Origin: Oscillospiraceae bacterium
Lineage (GTDB): Bacteria; Bacillota; Clostridia; Oscillospirales; Ruminococcaceae
Length of the DNA: 36,495 nucleotides
Assembly (NCBI GenBank): GCA_004555865.1
Contig: SFJO01000024.1
Coordinates: forward strand, 1-36,495
Direction of reading: 5' to 3'
Position numbers and translations under genes: made by a program. Positions 1 to 7,844 of the stretch are shown piece after piece. How positions within the stretch are numbered: the first letter of the stretch is position 1; each line of letters starts with the position of its first letter. The notes under the pieces are model-generated. The model was not told the origin of the DNA. It saw nothing but the letters and a program-made list of their open reading frames with translations, and searched no databases.

Positions 1-1
1 G

Positions 2-112
2 AAACTGGAGAATGGTCGATATAACCCCTCTTTGAAACTTGCGATGGATATAGCCAAAGTTTTTAATAAGACGGTTGCGGAAGTCTTTACTTTTGAAGAC
101 GATGAAGATTGA
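2..112 (+). CDS. XRE-family HTH regulator, C-terminal end (partial)
   Basis: Only the last 36 codons lie in the window; the frame is open at the left edge and stops with TGA at 110-112. The peptide contains LENGRYNPSLKLAMDIAKVF and ends in an acidic tail. This matches the recognition helix and last helices of small Cro/C1-type (XRE) DNA-binding regulators of about 65-75 residues, such as the YgzD-like proteins common in Firmicutes and their integrative elements. Target genes cannot be inferred. Composition is AT-richer than the main chromosome part of the window, in keeping with the low-GC segment up to about 3540. The family assignment is good; the role is unknown. Confidence 0.8.
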   Translation, partial: KLENGRYNPSLKLAMDIAKVFNKTVAEVFTFEDDED

Positions 113-120
113 ATAGGCAA

Positions 121-167
121 AAAGAAGCCCTGTCAATACGCTAACTGCGTACTGACAGGGCTTCTTT
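121..167 (+). terminator. Rho-independent terminator after the XRE gene
   Basis: A 15-bp perfect inverted repeat (121-135 with 153-167) starts 8 bases after the XRE stop. The pairing continues inward with one mismatch (TACGC / GCGTA), and the hairpin is followed by a T-rich stretch. It most likely ends transcription of the regulator gene. The A-rich left flank means it could also act on the opposite strand. Confidence 0.75.
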
Positions 168-267
168 GATATTTGAGTCATCTTGCTTTTCGTGACCATT
201 TCTCCCGAGGCTGCCGCCCATCGAGGCGCTGCCGCGCACTATTGGGGCAGGCACATATGTAAGTTGA

Positions 268-299
268 AACGGGGGTGAGCCATTTGGCTCACCCCCGTT
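268..299. terminator. Perfect 14-bp hairpin, probable terminator of the minus-strand ggt region
   Basis: The arms 268-281 and 286-299 are perfectly complementary (AACGGGGGTGAGCC) around a 4-base loop. The hairpin lies just downstream of the stop of the minus-strand ORF at 332. On that strand the stem is followed by TTTCAACTT, a weak T-tract, so it probably terminates the ggt/DUF6305/small-ORF transcript. I see no gene between it and the preceding terminator (168-267). Confidence 0.6.
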
Positions 300-331
300 A
301 GTTCTTCACAGAAAATGAGTTGAACTCGGGA

Positions 332-733
332 CTACATCAGGAAGGAACCCAGCCAGTCGCCGCCAAGCTCCTCCTTGGGTGCATTCACAAACAGATCCTG
401 ATAGCCGGGAACTCCGCTGTATATGACAGGAGCATCGGGGTTCAGGTCGTTATACGCACTGGTGTGCTGGAAGATTCCCTCCAAATGACGGCCGCAGCGC
501 TCCTCGATGGGATGGCCGTTCTCATCCAAAGGCACGAACAGCATACCCAGGGAGTCATTGATGACATAGAATTTATCCAGGCCACCCAAGATCTGCTCCT
601 CGCTGGAGGCGCCGCGCAGACGGCCCTGGGACGCATTGGCAGTCTCCATCAGGATCGCATGGGCGTCGCTGAAGTCTCCCCACTCCCGGTGAGTCAGGCC
701 GCGCAAATTGACAGGAGAGGGCTCCAGTGCCAT
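332..733 (-). CDS. Unrecognised 133-residue protein downstream of the DUF6305 gene
   Basis: I do not recognise this family. The start at 733 (MALEPSPVNLRG) is chosen because GGAGGG lies 7 bases upstream (741-746). An earlier in-frame ATG at 748 has no such site. The same frame is open further upstream to about 815 and reads as plausible protein (GLYQNGVINLIMEG), so this may be the C-terminal part of a longer, decayed protein. The sequence has no signal peptide or membrane helix. It is soluble and rich in Gly, Asp and Glu, with a tract LGMLFVPLDENGHPIEERCG. It sits about 90 bases beyond the broken DUF6305 gene on the same strand, so the two probably shared a transcript with ggt. It could be a genuine small gene or a remnant. 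Confidence 0.45.
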   Translation of the reverse strand: MALEPSPVNLRGLTHREWGDFSDAHAILMETANASQGRLRGASSEEQILGGLDKFYVINDSLGMLFVPLDENGHPIEERCGRHLEGIFQHTSAYNDLNPDAPVIYSGVPGYQDLFVNAPKEELGGDWLGSFLM

Positions 734-824
734 ATCAATACCCTCCATGATAAGGTTAATTACACCGTTTTGATACAGGCCATCCAGTATAGCCAGATGG
801 CCTGTACCACGATTTTCTTCTCAT

Positions 825-1431
825 TTACTTAAATGCCTTGGGGATAACTTCCGCTACATCGCCAATGCTGCTCAGCAGATCCATGGGGATTCCATTCTCC
901 GCACAGATTCCCTGCATCAGTCCATCGGTGTCGCCAGCCTCCACCACAACCGCGTAGTCGGCATGGGCAAAGACCGGAGCGATGAACTTATCAGACAGGT
1001 CGCCGCGGCGGGCAGCTCCGCCCGTGTGCATGACAATGATGGTCATACCCGCATCCTCCGCGGCCTTCAGAACTTCATCCAGACGGGCAAGCTCACCGTC
1101 CGCGTCAATACCAGCTGCGCCCAGGCCCTTGGAGGAGCCGCCCACAACCACGATCAGGGTCTTAGCATCGCCCAAGGCGTCCGGCCTTGACCGTCGCGTC
1201 AGAGGTAATGTCCATCCCCAGCTTTTCAAGCACAGTGGCAATCATGGCGTAGTCGGCGCTCTGCCCGCCGGAGGTCAGAAGGATTGGCTGCTCGGCAATG
1301 GCCTCAGTCAGGCCGGTGACCTCGCCGCCGCTGCTCTTATCGTTGGAGGAGGGAGTCTCACCGTTAGAGCCGCAAGCCACCAGGGACAGGGCCATAGCCG
1401 CAGCCAGGGCCAAAGAAAGTAGTTTTTTTAT
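825..1431 (-). pseudogene. DUF6305-family lipoprotein gene, broken by a frameshift and a lost start codon
   Basis: Two adjacent frames together encode one DUF6305-type lipoprotein: a lipobox (LSLVAC), then PILLTSGGQSADYAMIATVL in the first frame, and KTLIVVVGGSSKGLGAAGID and HTGGAARRGDLSDKFIAP in the second. The second and third segments are hallmark stretches of the family, whose function is unknown. The frames join at 1182: dropping that one base restores KADALGDAKT. The expected start, directly before Lys-Lys-Leu-Leu and behind an AAAAGGAG site, reads ATA (1431-1429) instead of ATG. The gene lies 50 bases after ggt on the same strand and was probably cotranscribed with it. Two independent lesions favour a pseudogene, although assembly error could explain either one. 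Confidence 0.8.
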
Positions 1432-1480
1432 GTTATATGGATCTCCTTTTTTGCATTAGAAAAATCTCAAGGTAAAGATA

Positions 1481-3283
1481 TCAATAGCCTACAGCCACAC
1501 CGTCAGTAAAGAGGTCCATGCCGGAATTATACTCTACACTACCCTGCATTGTCCCATCAGGCATATACATAATCGCAGACGGCAGTGCAATTGCACCCTT
1601 TTCCTGAAGATTCTTGTGGCCCAAAGCCTCCAAGCCGGACACCACATCTTCTCCCAATTCCAAGCTGTAGTTAAAGCTGCCAGTAGTAGCCGCAATTCTG
1701 GCAGAGTTGACTGCCTCATCAATGTTCATACCGTAATCAATGACATTCATAATGACCTGTGCAATGCAAGGGAATATTTGGACACCACCAGGCGCACCGC
1801 AGGTCATGAAGGGCTTACCTTCTGGATCAATCACAACAGTGGGACTCATAGAAGACAAGGGGCACTTACCGGGCTCCAGAGAGTTGGAGTACCCAGTGCC
1901 TACGACAAAGTCGCCTAACTGGTCGTTCATAAAGAAGCCATAGCCGTCAACATATACACGGCTTCCCCAAATGTAGTTGATGGTATGTGTAATGGTGACC
2001 ATGTTGCCAGCTTTATCAGCAACAGAGAAAGAAGTCGTATTCTGGCTTTCAGTATTGTACTCCCAGGGATTACCATGACTATAATCCTGAGCCTTGGCAG
2101 GGTCAAACTGTTTCGCAAGCGTCTTTGCATAATCCTTGCTTGTAATGCCGGCTACAGGCACATCAACAAAGCGGGTATCGCCAGCATACTCGGCTCGATC
2201 AGCCCAAACCATCTTCTGGACCTCGGCCAGCTGGTGCCAGTGTTCAACAGAATCAAAGGGGTGAACAGGTAAATTCTCCATGATGTTGAGTGTCTCAATG
2301 ATATAAGCGCCACCAGAGGAGGGGAAGTTGGAGGAATAGACTGTATAATCGCGATAGGTATTCGTGGCCGGCTCATCTTCCCAACATTCATAGTTGGCCA
2401 GATCTTCCATTGTCAGCACGCCGCCAGCGTTCTGGGTTGCTTTCACCATAGCCTCTGCAATTGCTCCAGTATAGAAACCATCAGGACCCTGATCGCGCAC
2501 GATTTCCAGCGCCTTTGCCATCGGCTCGTTATAGATCACATCGCCGACTTCCTTCACAAAGCCAGCCTCATCCAGATATATCTCGCTCAGTTCTTTGTTG
2601 GCTGCCATCACATCATAGATCATGGTGGTATATTCCTTAAGTTCAGGGGTCATGATAAAGCCTTCCCGCGCGATATCAATAGAAGGCTGAACCACATCTG
2701 CCCACTCCATCGTGCCATACTCCTGAAGTGCGTAATACAGTCCTTCAACCTCACCAGGAACGCCAACGGCCAAACCACCAAACATATTATGGTTTCCAAT
2801 CACGTTACCGTCCGCATCCTCGACCCACATTTCCGCAGTCTGGAACATCGGCGCCGTTTCCCGGAAGCTCAAAAACACTGTCTCCCCAGTCTCTGCACAG
2901 TAGTAGGTCATAAAGCCGCCGCCAGCCAGACCACACATCTCCGGCATAGTAACGGTCAACGCCAGGGCCGTTGCAACGGCCGAATCAACGGCATTTCCGC
3001 CTTTTTCCATAATCTGTGTTCCAATTTTAGATGCCTCATATCGCAGGGAAACGACCATGCCATTTTCAGCCGTACCCAAGCGCTCGAAATTAACCGCCTT
3101 ACCATTCTCGTCCCAACTCTGGTACTCAGCGGGAAATTCCATGTAGGTTGTTTTCTGTTCGGGGGGCACTGTGGACTCTGTGGAACTAGACCCGGGTTTA
3201 TCGTCACCCGTAGTTCCACCACATGCTACCAGAGACAACAACATTGCTCCAGCAAGCAAAGCGGACAACAATTTTTTCTTCAT
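1481..3283 (-). CDS. ggt: Gamma-glutamyltransferase, secreted lipoprotein (Ntn hydrolase)
   Basis: Predicted to hydrolyse or transfer the gamma-glutamyl group of glutathione and similar peptides outside the cell. The 600-residue length is normal for the family plus a lipoprotein leader. A signal peptide ends in LSLVAC with lipidation Cys21, followed by a Ser/Thr/Pro-rich linker (22-45). FRETAP holds the alpha-carboxylate-binding Arg141, NTTSFS holds the autocleavage and catalytic Thr416, and PLSSMSP (475-481) and GAPGG (496-500) complete the substrate pocket. The start follows GGGAGGAAAG at good spacing, and a candidate promoter lies at 3351-3379. It heads a probable operon with the broken DUF6305 gene. 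Codon use is clearly AT-richer than genes beyond 3700, which suggests acquisition by transfer. Family identification is secure; the substrate is inferred. Confidence 0.95.
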   Translation of the reverse strand: MKKKLLSALLAGAMLLSLVACGGTTGDDKPGSSSTESTVPPEQKTTYMEFPAEYQSWDENGKAVNFERLGTAENGMVVSLRYEASKIGTQIMEKGGNAVDSAVATALALTVTMPEMCGLAGGGFMTYYCAETGETVFLSFRETAPMFQTAEMWVEDADGNVIGNHNMFGGLAVGVPGEVEGLYYALQEYGTMEWADVVQPSIDIAREGFIMTPELKEYTTMIYDVMAANKELSEIYLDEAGFVKEVGDVIYNEPMAKALEIVRDQGPDGFYTGAIAEAMVKATQNAGGVLTMEDLANYECWEDEPATNTYRDYTVYSSNFPSSGGAYIIETLNIMENLPVHPFDSVEHWHQLAEVQKMVWADRAEYAGDTRFVDVPVAGITSKDYAKTLAKQFDPAKAQDYSHGNPWEYNTESQNTTSFSVADKAGNMVTITHTINYIWGSRVYVDGYGFFMNDQLGDFVVGTGYSNSLEPGKCPLSSMSPTVVIDPEGKPFMTCGAPGGVQIFPCIAQVIMNVIDYGMNIDEAVNSARIAATTGSFNYSLELGEDVVSGLEALGHKNLQEKGAIALPSAIMYMPDGTMQGSVEYNSGMDLFTDGVAVGY

Positions 3284-3350
3284 AGTTCTTTCCTCCCATT
3301 TTTATTCCCTTTGGAGCCGCACAACCCGCTCCGCAAGGTTTGTATGAACG

Positions 3351-3379
3351 ATTATAGCTTTCCGCTTCTGGTTCGTCTA
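3351..3379 (-). promoter_or_regulatory. Candidate sigma-A promoter for ggt
   Basis: On the minus strand TAGACG (3374-3379) and TATAAT (3351-3356) are separated by 17 bases, giving a leader of about 60 bases before the ggt start codon. The -10 is perfect and the -35 matches 4 of 6 positions. Confidence 0.5.
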
Positions 3380-3540
3380 TTTCTTCTCTTTTTTCTTTTT
3401 TACTTTTCGTTTTTTTATCCAATACAGACAATTCCCCTGTCTCAATTCCGTAAAATATGACCCGAGATAAAAACGAGAAAAATATTGCATTTTTGTATAT
3501 TATGTATTAGATATGACTGCTGCACTTTTTCTACATTACC
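3380..3540. other. AT-rich gene-free stretch with a polypyrimidine tract
   Basis: This is the core of the 437-base gene-poor interval between ggt and the RyR genes. It contains a long T/C tract on the plus strand (about 3379-3420), then AT-rich sequence up to a sharp rise in GC near 3541. I see no coding region or RNA gene in it. Its composition resembles the ggt segment rather than the DNA to its right. Confidence 0.5.
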
Positions 3541-3620
3541 ATTACCCGGCCGAAGGGGCACACCCCTCCCGTCTGCACGCCCAGCGCAAGGAGCTGAGCG
3601 ATCTGGTGCAGACCCTGTAA
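3513..3620 (+). pseudogene. 35-codon ORF, probable C-terminal remnant of a truncated gene
   Basis: The frame reads ATG at 3513 to TAA at 3618. The first codons lie in AT-rich DNA. From 3541 onward the composition is GC-rich and the peptide (SRLHAQRKELSDLVQTL at its end) looks like the helical C-terminus of a larger protein, which I cannot identify. No ribosome-binding site precedes the ATG. A strong terminator follows 20 bases after the stop, as expected for the true end of a gene. The best reading is a host gene cut off when the AT-rich segment was inserted; a chance ORF is also possible. Confidence 0.35.
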
Positions 3621-3639
3621 CCGCATTCTCACCATAATC

Positions 3640-3685
3640 AAAAAGCGGAACCCACCGGCGTTGTGCGCAGTGGGCTCCGCTTTTT
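3640..3685. terminator. Bidirectional terminator
   Basis: AAAAAGCGGAACCCAC (3640-3655) pairs with GTGGGCTCCGCTTTTT (3670-3685) with one mismatch. The A-run on one side and T-run on the other allow function on both strands. It ends the minus-strand RyR operon, whose last stop is at 3721, and whatever transcript carries the remnant at 3513-3620. Confidence 0.8.
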
Positions 3686-3720
3686 CCTGTTAAGGCATTG
3701 TGAGTCCGGGCAGGCTTTGG

Positions 3721-4011
3721 TTATTCGGCGCGCCGGATCTCAAATCCCATGCTCCGGATCAGGCGCAGCGTTTCCAGCGCGGTGTGCCGGTCATAGTCCT
3801 TCTCTTCCTCCGGCAGCTCTTCGTAGGGCACCAGGCAGGGGTGCTGCTTTTTTGCGTCGTCTCGCGCCGGGCCCCACACCCAGCCGTCCTTCAGCCGCTG
3901 AGCCGCCCACACCTCATGGGTGTTTCGGGCCAGCTGCTCAGCCAGAGCCAGCACCTCGTCCGGCAGGGTCACGTTCCGGGTGTTTTTCGGGTGGGGAATG
4001 TATCGCTCCAT
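3721..4011 (-). CDS. Stand-alone RyR-domain protein
   Basis: A 96-residue protein consisting of one RyR (ryanodine receptor repeat) domain, with no signal or membrane segment. Visible hallmarks are PHPKNTRNVTLP (6-17), AEQLARNTHEVWAAQRL (24-40), the Gly-Trp-x-Trp-Gly stretch (43-47) and KKQHPCLVPYEELPEEEK (54-71). The domain is known from animal calcium-release channels and from scattered bacterial proteins, where it is thought to bind a small ligand. The start at 4011 follows AAAGGAGAG, which overlaps the end of the upstream gene. Only 2 bases separate that stop (4014-4016) from this start, so the two genes are very likely translationally coupled and their products work together. Domain identity is strong; the ligand and role are unknown. 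Confidence 0.88.
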   Translation of the reverse strand: MERYIPHPKNTRNVTLPDEVLALAEQLARNTHEVWAAQRLKDGWVWGPARDDAKKQHPCLVPYEELPEEEKDYDRHTALETLRLIRSMGFEIRRAE

Positions 4012-4013
4012 GG

Positions 4014-6284
4014 TCAGCTCTCCTTTTGCGGTCTCATACCAAGATATTCGGGAATTACAGAAAGCATCTCGTAGTCCCACTGCTTAAAGTCGGTGGGAAC
4101 CGCCAGCATTGCTGCATCCCGGCTCAGCCCAAGCTGCTCCAGCTCCGCCCGGCAGCCATACATATCCCGCACGCAGCCCGCCCAGGCCCCGGCTTCCGGG
4201 CCATACAGCCAGCGGCCGATCACGTTATCCGCCTCGGCCCGCCGGGCCTCCAGTTCCGCCCAGGCATCCGGCAGCTTGCACCGCAGCAGGTGGTGGAATT
4301 TCAGCGAGAAGTTGTCCAGGTCATCAAAGTCCTCCCGTTCCGCGGCTGCCCAGTCCTCTGGACGGATAGCCCCTTCGCCGGGGCGGCTGTCCACCAGGCA
4401 GGGGTGCAGCCGTAGGTGCTCCTGCTTTGCATCCCGCTTGTCCTGGTCAGCCAGCATATAATGGGCCAGCTCCTGTGCGGTGGGGCACCGGTATCCAATC
4501 GACAGCGTGTAAGCGCTCCAGCGCCGGTGTTCCTGCCAGGCCAGCAGTGCCTTGTTCTTCTGCACCGCCGCACGGGCCTGAGTGCCTTCGCAGCAGGGCT
4601 GCCCGTTTTCCGGGTTCAGCAGCTTGGGCGCGGCAGAGAACAGCTTATAGCCCGCATGCACCACCACGGCCATGGATGAGCAGCGCTTGTACTCATCCTG
4701 CTGGAACTTCTTCCAGTCGTCCGGATTGTGATGGGCGTTTACGTCAAAGGCGCGCTGCTCCAGCACGGGCGCAAAGACGTTTTCCACGCTGAACTGTTCT
4801 TTCTCGCTTCCAAACGCACGGCAGCTACACCACTCGGTGCGCTGTTTCTCGTTTAGCGCCCAGCACAGATGCGGGTCCCGGATGAGATAGTTCACAAACG
4901 TTCGGGCCGGGTTCGTCAGGGCATTCAGGTCCAACCGGCGCTGGAGCCAGCGAGCCGCATCCAGACTGCAGCCGTCCGCCCCCAGGTCCACCACCGCGTA
5001 GGTGCAGCCGTTCAGCGCCGGGGTTTCCTGAAACAGCTGTTCCAGGTCCCGACCGTCTGCCCGAATGGAATAAAAGGCAAAGGCTGCATAGGGGTCCTCG
5101 GCATCCAGCTGCACCCCAGGCATGGCCATGGCCAGCTCGTTTTTCAGGGTTTCCGGGTCCTGCGCGGCCAGATGCAGCTCCAGCCGCACAGGCTTCCCCT
5201 CCGGCCCGCTCATCTGGCCGCACCAGTACGCGGCACGAATGAACTCCCGGCAAAAGAGGGTGTCGCCCAGCACCAGCAGCTTCAGCGTCTGCGCCGGATG
5301 GTTCAGCAGGGGCAGATACAGCGGCTGCTGGGTGAGCAGGCGGTAGGCAAGGGCCACGTCCTCCCGCACCACTTTGGTAACCGGTGCGCCCGCGCCCAGC
5401 CGCGCCTGGGCCTGCTTCAGGATTTCCCCGGCATTTTCGTCCTGCGAAAAAACCAGAATGTCGATCTCATCCGCCTTCGGGCACAGGGCGCGGTAATCCG
5501 TCTGCAGGGCAATGGCTGCGTCCAGATTGGCCACCGGGTCCTGATCCATCAGCAGGTAGGTCACCCGCCCGCGGCCGGGCAGGCGCAGCTGCCGCAGGTC
5601 GTCTTCCAGGCAGATTCCTCCCAGCTTCCGGGCACGGGCCAGCAGTTCTGCCCGCTGCTCGTTTTCCTTATCCACATAGGCATCGGTGAAAATCACCGCC
5701 ATACGGCCCTTCGCTGCCGCTTCGCCGACCAGCCGCACCCCCTGCTCCGCACGAACCAGATCTTCCGCCAGCAGAACCGCCGGTTCGTTCAGCTCAGAAA
5801 ATACATACTTGCGCCGCCCGCCCTGCAGATGGTACCGAAGCCAGGGGAACAGGTTGCTCAGCAGATCCAGCAAAATGGCGCCGCCCGCAATGGGGGCCAG
5901 CAGGTTCTGCAGCGAAATGTACATGCCTGCCAGCGTCACCGCAGCGGCAGAGCCGCTCATCCACTGCCACAGGTCCCGCCCGGCAAACAGATAGTCGGTG
6001 TAGCCCTCGTCCATGCTGAAGGTCTGCAGGCTGTGCACGGCGCTGTCCAGCGCTGTTTCAAACAGGTTCAGCCCATTGGGCTCTTTCACAAGTGCGCCGT
6101 CGGCCAGATACAGCCCCACCGCCAGCCGCACGCAGAAGATGCTGACAAACAACAGGCCCAGGCTTTTTGCCAATGCCCGGGTGACCTCCTCTTTTTTTCG
6201 GACGAATGCGCGCCAAAGCTGTGCCGCGGCGGCCAGCATCAGCAGCAGCGACAGGCCCCAAAGTGCAAAAAAGATCATTTTCAT
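4014..6284 (-). CDS. Four-helix membrane protein with Rossmann-like (TrkA-N/RCK-type) and RyR-like cytosolic regions
   Basis: A 756-residue protein. Hydrophobic helices lie at about 4-24, 38-60, 110-128 and 130-148. They are followed by a nucleotide-binding-like region (159-320, starting KYVFSELNEPAVLLAEDL and including VIFTDAY) and a second one (333-560, starting LKLLVLGD). The C-terminal third carries AWQEHRRWSAYTLSIGY (582-598) and KQEHLRLHPCLVDSRP (620-635). The latter shares the HPCLV signature with the neighbouring RyR protein, so I read it as a diverged RyR-like unit. The order of helices then RCK-like domains recalls potassium-channel gating modules, but no selectivity-filter motif is visible. 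The start at 6284 is preferred to an upstream ATG at 6371 because GGAAGGAAG is 6 bases upstream and the earlier start would lie upstream of the promoter. The architecture is seen; any channel or sensor function is inference. Confidence 0.72.
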   Translation of the reverse strand: MKMIFFALWGLSLLLMLAAAAQLWRAFVRKKEEVTRALAKSLGLLFVSIFCVRLAVGLYLADGALVKEPNGLNLFETALDSAVHSLQTFSMDEGYTDYLFAGRDLWQWMSGSAAAVTLAGMYISLQNLLAPIAGGAILLDLLSNLFPWLRYHLQGGRRKYVFSELNEPAVLLAEDLVRAEQGVRLVGEAAAKGRMAVIFTDAYVDKENEQRAELLARARKLGGICLEDDLRQLRLPGRGRVTYLLMDQDPVANLDAAIALQTDYRALCPKADEIDILVFSQDENAGEILKQAQARLGAGAPVTKVVREDVALAYRLLTQQPLYLPLLNHPAQTLKLLVLGDTLFCREFIRAAYWCGQMSGPEGKPVRLELHLAAQDPETLKNELAMAMPGVQLDAEDPYAAFAFYSIRADGRDLEQLFQETPALNGCTYAVVDLGADGCSLDAARWLQRRLDLNALTNPARTFVNYLIRDPHLCWALNEKQRTEWCSCRAFGSEKEQFSVENVFAPVLEQRAFDVNAHHNPDDWKKFQQDEYKRCSSMAVVVHAGYKLFSAAPKLLNPENGQPCCEGTQARAAVQKNKALLAWQEHRRWSAYTLSIGYRCPTAQELAHYMLADQDKRDAKQEHLRLHPCLVDSRPGEGAIRPEDWAAAEREDFDDLDNFSLKFHHLLRCKLPDAWAELEARRAEADNVIGRWLYGPEAGAWAGCVRDMYGCRAELEQLGLSRDAAMLAVPTDFKQWDYEMLSVIPEYLGMRPQKES

Positions 6285-6323
6285 GGTCGTCTTCCTTCCC
6301 GATCTGCTTTCTTTTTCGTTCTC

Positions 6324-6352
6324 AGTATACGGGCTTTCCCATTGTCCGTCAA
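6324..6352 (-). promoter_or_regulatory. Promoter of the RyR operon
   Basis: TTGACG (6347-6352) and TATACT (6324-6329) on the minus strand are separated by exactly 17 bases and lie about 40 bases upstream of the start at 6284. This is a strong vegetative-type promoter, and it supports the start chosen for the membrane protein. Confidence 0.75.
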
Positions 6353-6380
6353 ATGGTAATACAACGTTCACAGCTTTGCC

Positions 6381-6409
6381 TTGCGGCTGTCATTTTCTTT
6401 CGATATAAT
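6381..6409 (+). promoter_or_regulatory. Promoter of the CmpB-type membrane protein gene
   Basis: TTGCGG (6381-6386), a 17-base spacer and TATAAT (6404-6409) lie about 38 bases before the ATG at 6448. It is divergent from the RyR promoter, with only 28 bases between the two -35 elements. Confidence 0.65.
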
Positions 6410-6447
6410 AGAAATATTATGACATTTTTACTGGTCCAGGAGGCAAT

Positions 6448-7746
6448 ATGCTCATCTTCTATTCAAGCGTATTCCTGTTTTTCTGCTTCTCCTTCAGCGG
6501 CTGGCTGCTGGAGACCGTTGCGGCCGCCGTGCGCACCCATCGCTATGTAGACCGTTCGGTGCTGTTCGGCCCGCTGTGCATCGTGTACGGCGTTGGCGGC
6601 CTGATGATGGTTCACCTGTTGGGGGAGCTGCGCGGCAACTGGCTGTTTCTGTTTTTGGGCTGCGCCATTTACGCCACGGTGGTGGAATGGATCGCCGGCC
6701 ATCTGCTGGAAGCCATCACCCACACCCGCTGGTGGAATTATTCCAACCACCGGTGGAATCTGGACGGCTATGTGAGCCTTTCCACCTCGCTGCTCTGGGG
6801 CCTGATGGGCCTTGCCGTTGTACAGTGGGGCACCCCGCTGCTGCTGTTTGTTTACCGGCTGGTGCCCGCCCTGGTGATGCGCATCACACTGTGGGTGCTG
6901 CTGGGCGTGCTGGCGGTGGACGCACTGGGAACCATTCTCACGCTGACCGGCATGGTGCACAAGCTGCCCCGCATTGAAGCACTGGACAGCCGGCTGGCTG
7001 CCGTGGCCGTGCGCCTGGGTGAGTGGATTCTGCTGCGCACCGAGCGGCGCATTGTCAAGGCTCACCCGCAGGCCACCTTCTCCCACGTCAAGCCCCCCAA
7101 AAGTGAGACCTTTGCCGTCGGATGCAGCTTTTACAAGCTGGTGCTTCTGTTTTTCCTCGGCTCGCTGCTAGGCGATCTGACCGAAACGCTGTTCTGCCGC
7201 GCCACGGCCGGTGTCTGGATGAGCCGTTCCAGCCTGGTGTGGGGGCCCTTCAGCATTGTGTGGGGCGGCGCTCTGGCGCTGGCCACCTGGATGCTGTACC
7301 GCTACAAGGACCGGCCTGCCAGCTTTTTGTTCGCGGTCGGTACGTTTTTGGGCGGTGCCTATGAATACCTGTGCAGTGTGGCCAGCGAAAAGGTGTTCGG
7401 CACGGTATTCTGGGATTACAGCCACCTCCCCTTCAATCTGGGCGGCCGCATCAACCTGCTGTACTGCTTTTTCTGGGGCTTTGCCGCCGTGGCTTGGTTC
7501 AAAGTGTTCTATCCCCGCTTTTCTGCCTGGATCGAGTGCATTCCAAGCCGCATCGGCAAACCCGTTACCTGGGTCATTCTGGTTTTTATGATCTGCAATA
7601 TGGTCATGAGCGGCGGCGCACTGCTGCGGTACAACACCCGCACCCTCGGTATGCCCGCCACTTCCGGCTGGGAAGTGTACATGGACGCCCACTACGGCGA
7701 TGACGTGATCTCCCGCATTTACCCCAACGCCATCCGAGTGGACTGA
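6448..7746 (+). CDS. Polytopic membrane protein, duplicated CmpB-type (putative ABC transporter permease) domain
   Basis: A 432-residue protein made of two copies of the ABC_trans_CmpB-type unit. Copy 1 contains FGPLCIVYGVGGL (40-52) and WWNYSNHRWNLDGYVSL (95-111). Copy 2 contains WGPFSIVWGGALAL (265-278) and FWDYSHLPFNLGGRINL (321-337). The W-(N/D)-Y-S then N-L-(D/G)-G pattern recurs in both. Around ten hydrophobic segments place it in the cell membrane. The name is historical; no ATPase or binding protein is adjacent, so a transport role is unproven. AGGAGG lies 5 bases upstream of the ATG. It is a single-gene unit between its own promoter and a bidirectional terminator. Confidence 0.85.
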   Translation: MLIFYSSVFLFFCFSFSGWLLETVAAAVRTHRYVDRSVLFGPLCIVYGVGGLMMVHLLGELRGNWLFLFLGCAIYATVVEWIAGHLLEAITHTRWWNYSNHRWNLDGYVSLSTSLLWGLMGLAVVQWGTPLLLFVYRLVPALVMRITLWVLLGVLAVDALGTILTLTGMVHKLPRIEALDSRLAAVAVRLGEWILLRTERRIVKAHPQATFSHVKPPKSETFAVGCSFYKLVLLFFLGSLLGDLTETLFCRATAGVWMSRSSLVWGPFSIVWGGALALATWMLYRYKDRPASFLFAVGTFLGGAYEYLCSVASEKVFGTVFWDYSHLPFNLGGRINLLYCFFWGFAAVAWFKVFYPRFSAWIECIPSRIGKPVTWVILVFMICNMVMSGGALLRYNTRTLGMPATSGWEVYMDAHYGDDVISRIYPNAIRVD

Positions 7747-7778
7747 GTGCTCCAAGTTTCTTTCTCGCCCGTGCAGCA

Positions 7779-7810
7779 AAAAAGTCAGACACAACCGTGT
7801 CTGACTTTTT
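7779..7810. terminator. Bidirectional terminator between convergent genes
   Basis: AAAAAGTCAGACAC (7779-7792) and GTGTCTGACTTTTT (7797-7810) form a perfect 14-bp stem with a 4-base loop, with T-tracts in both directions. It ends the CmpB-type gene on the plus strand and the kdsC/aldolase/wzt/wzm operon on the minus strand. Confidence 0.92.
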
Positions 7811-7844
7811 CTTTTACTGCATTCTGCCTGTATTCCGGGCGTTT

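Noticed and set aside
6285..6371. Upstream ATG at 6371 as start of the large RyR-associated membrane protein
   Set aside because: It lies upstream of a near-consensus promoter (6324-6352). ATG 6284 has a proper Shine-Dalgarno and begins right at the first membrane helix.
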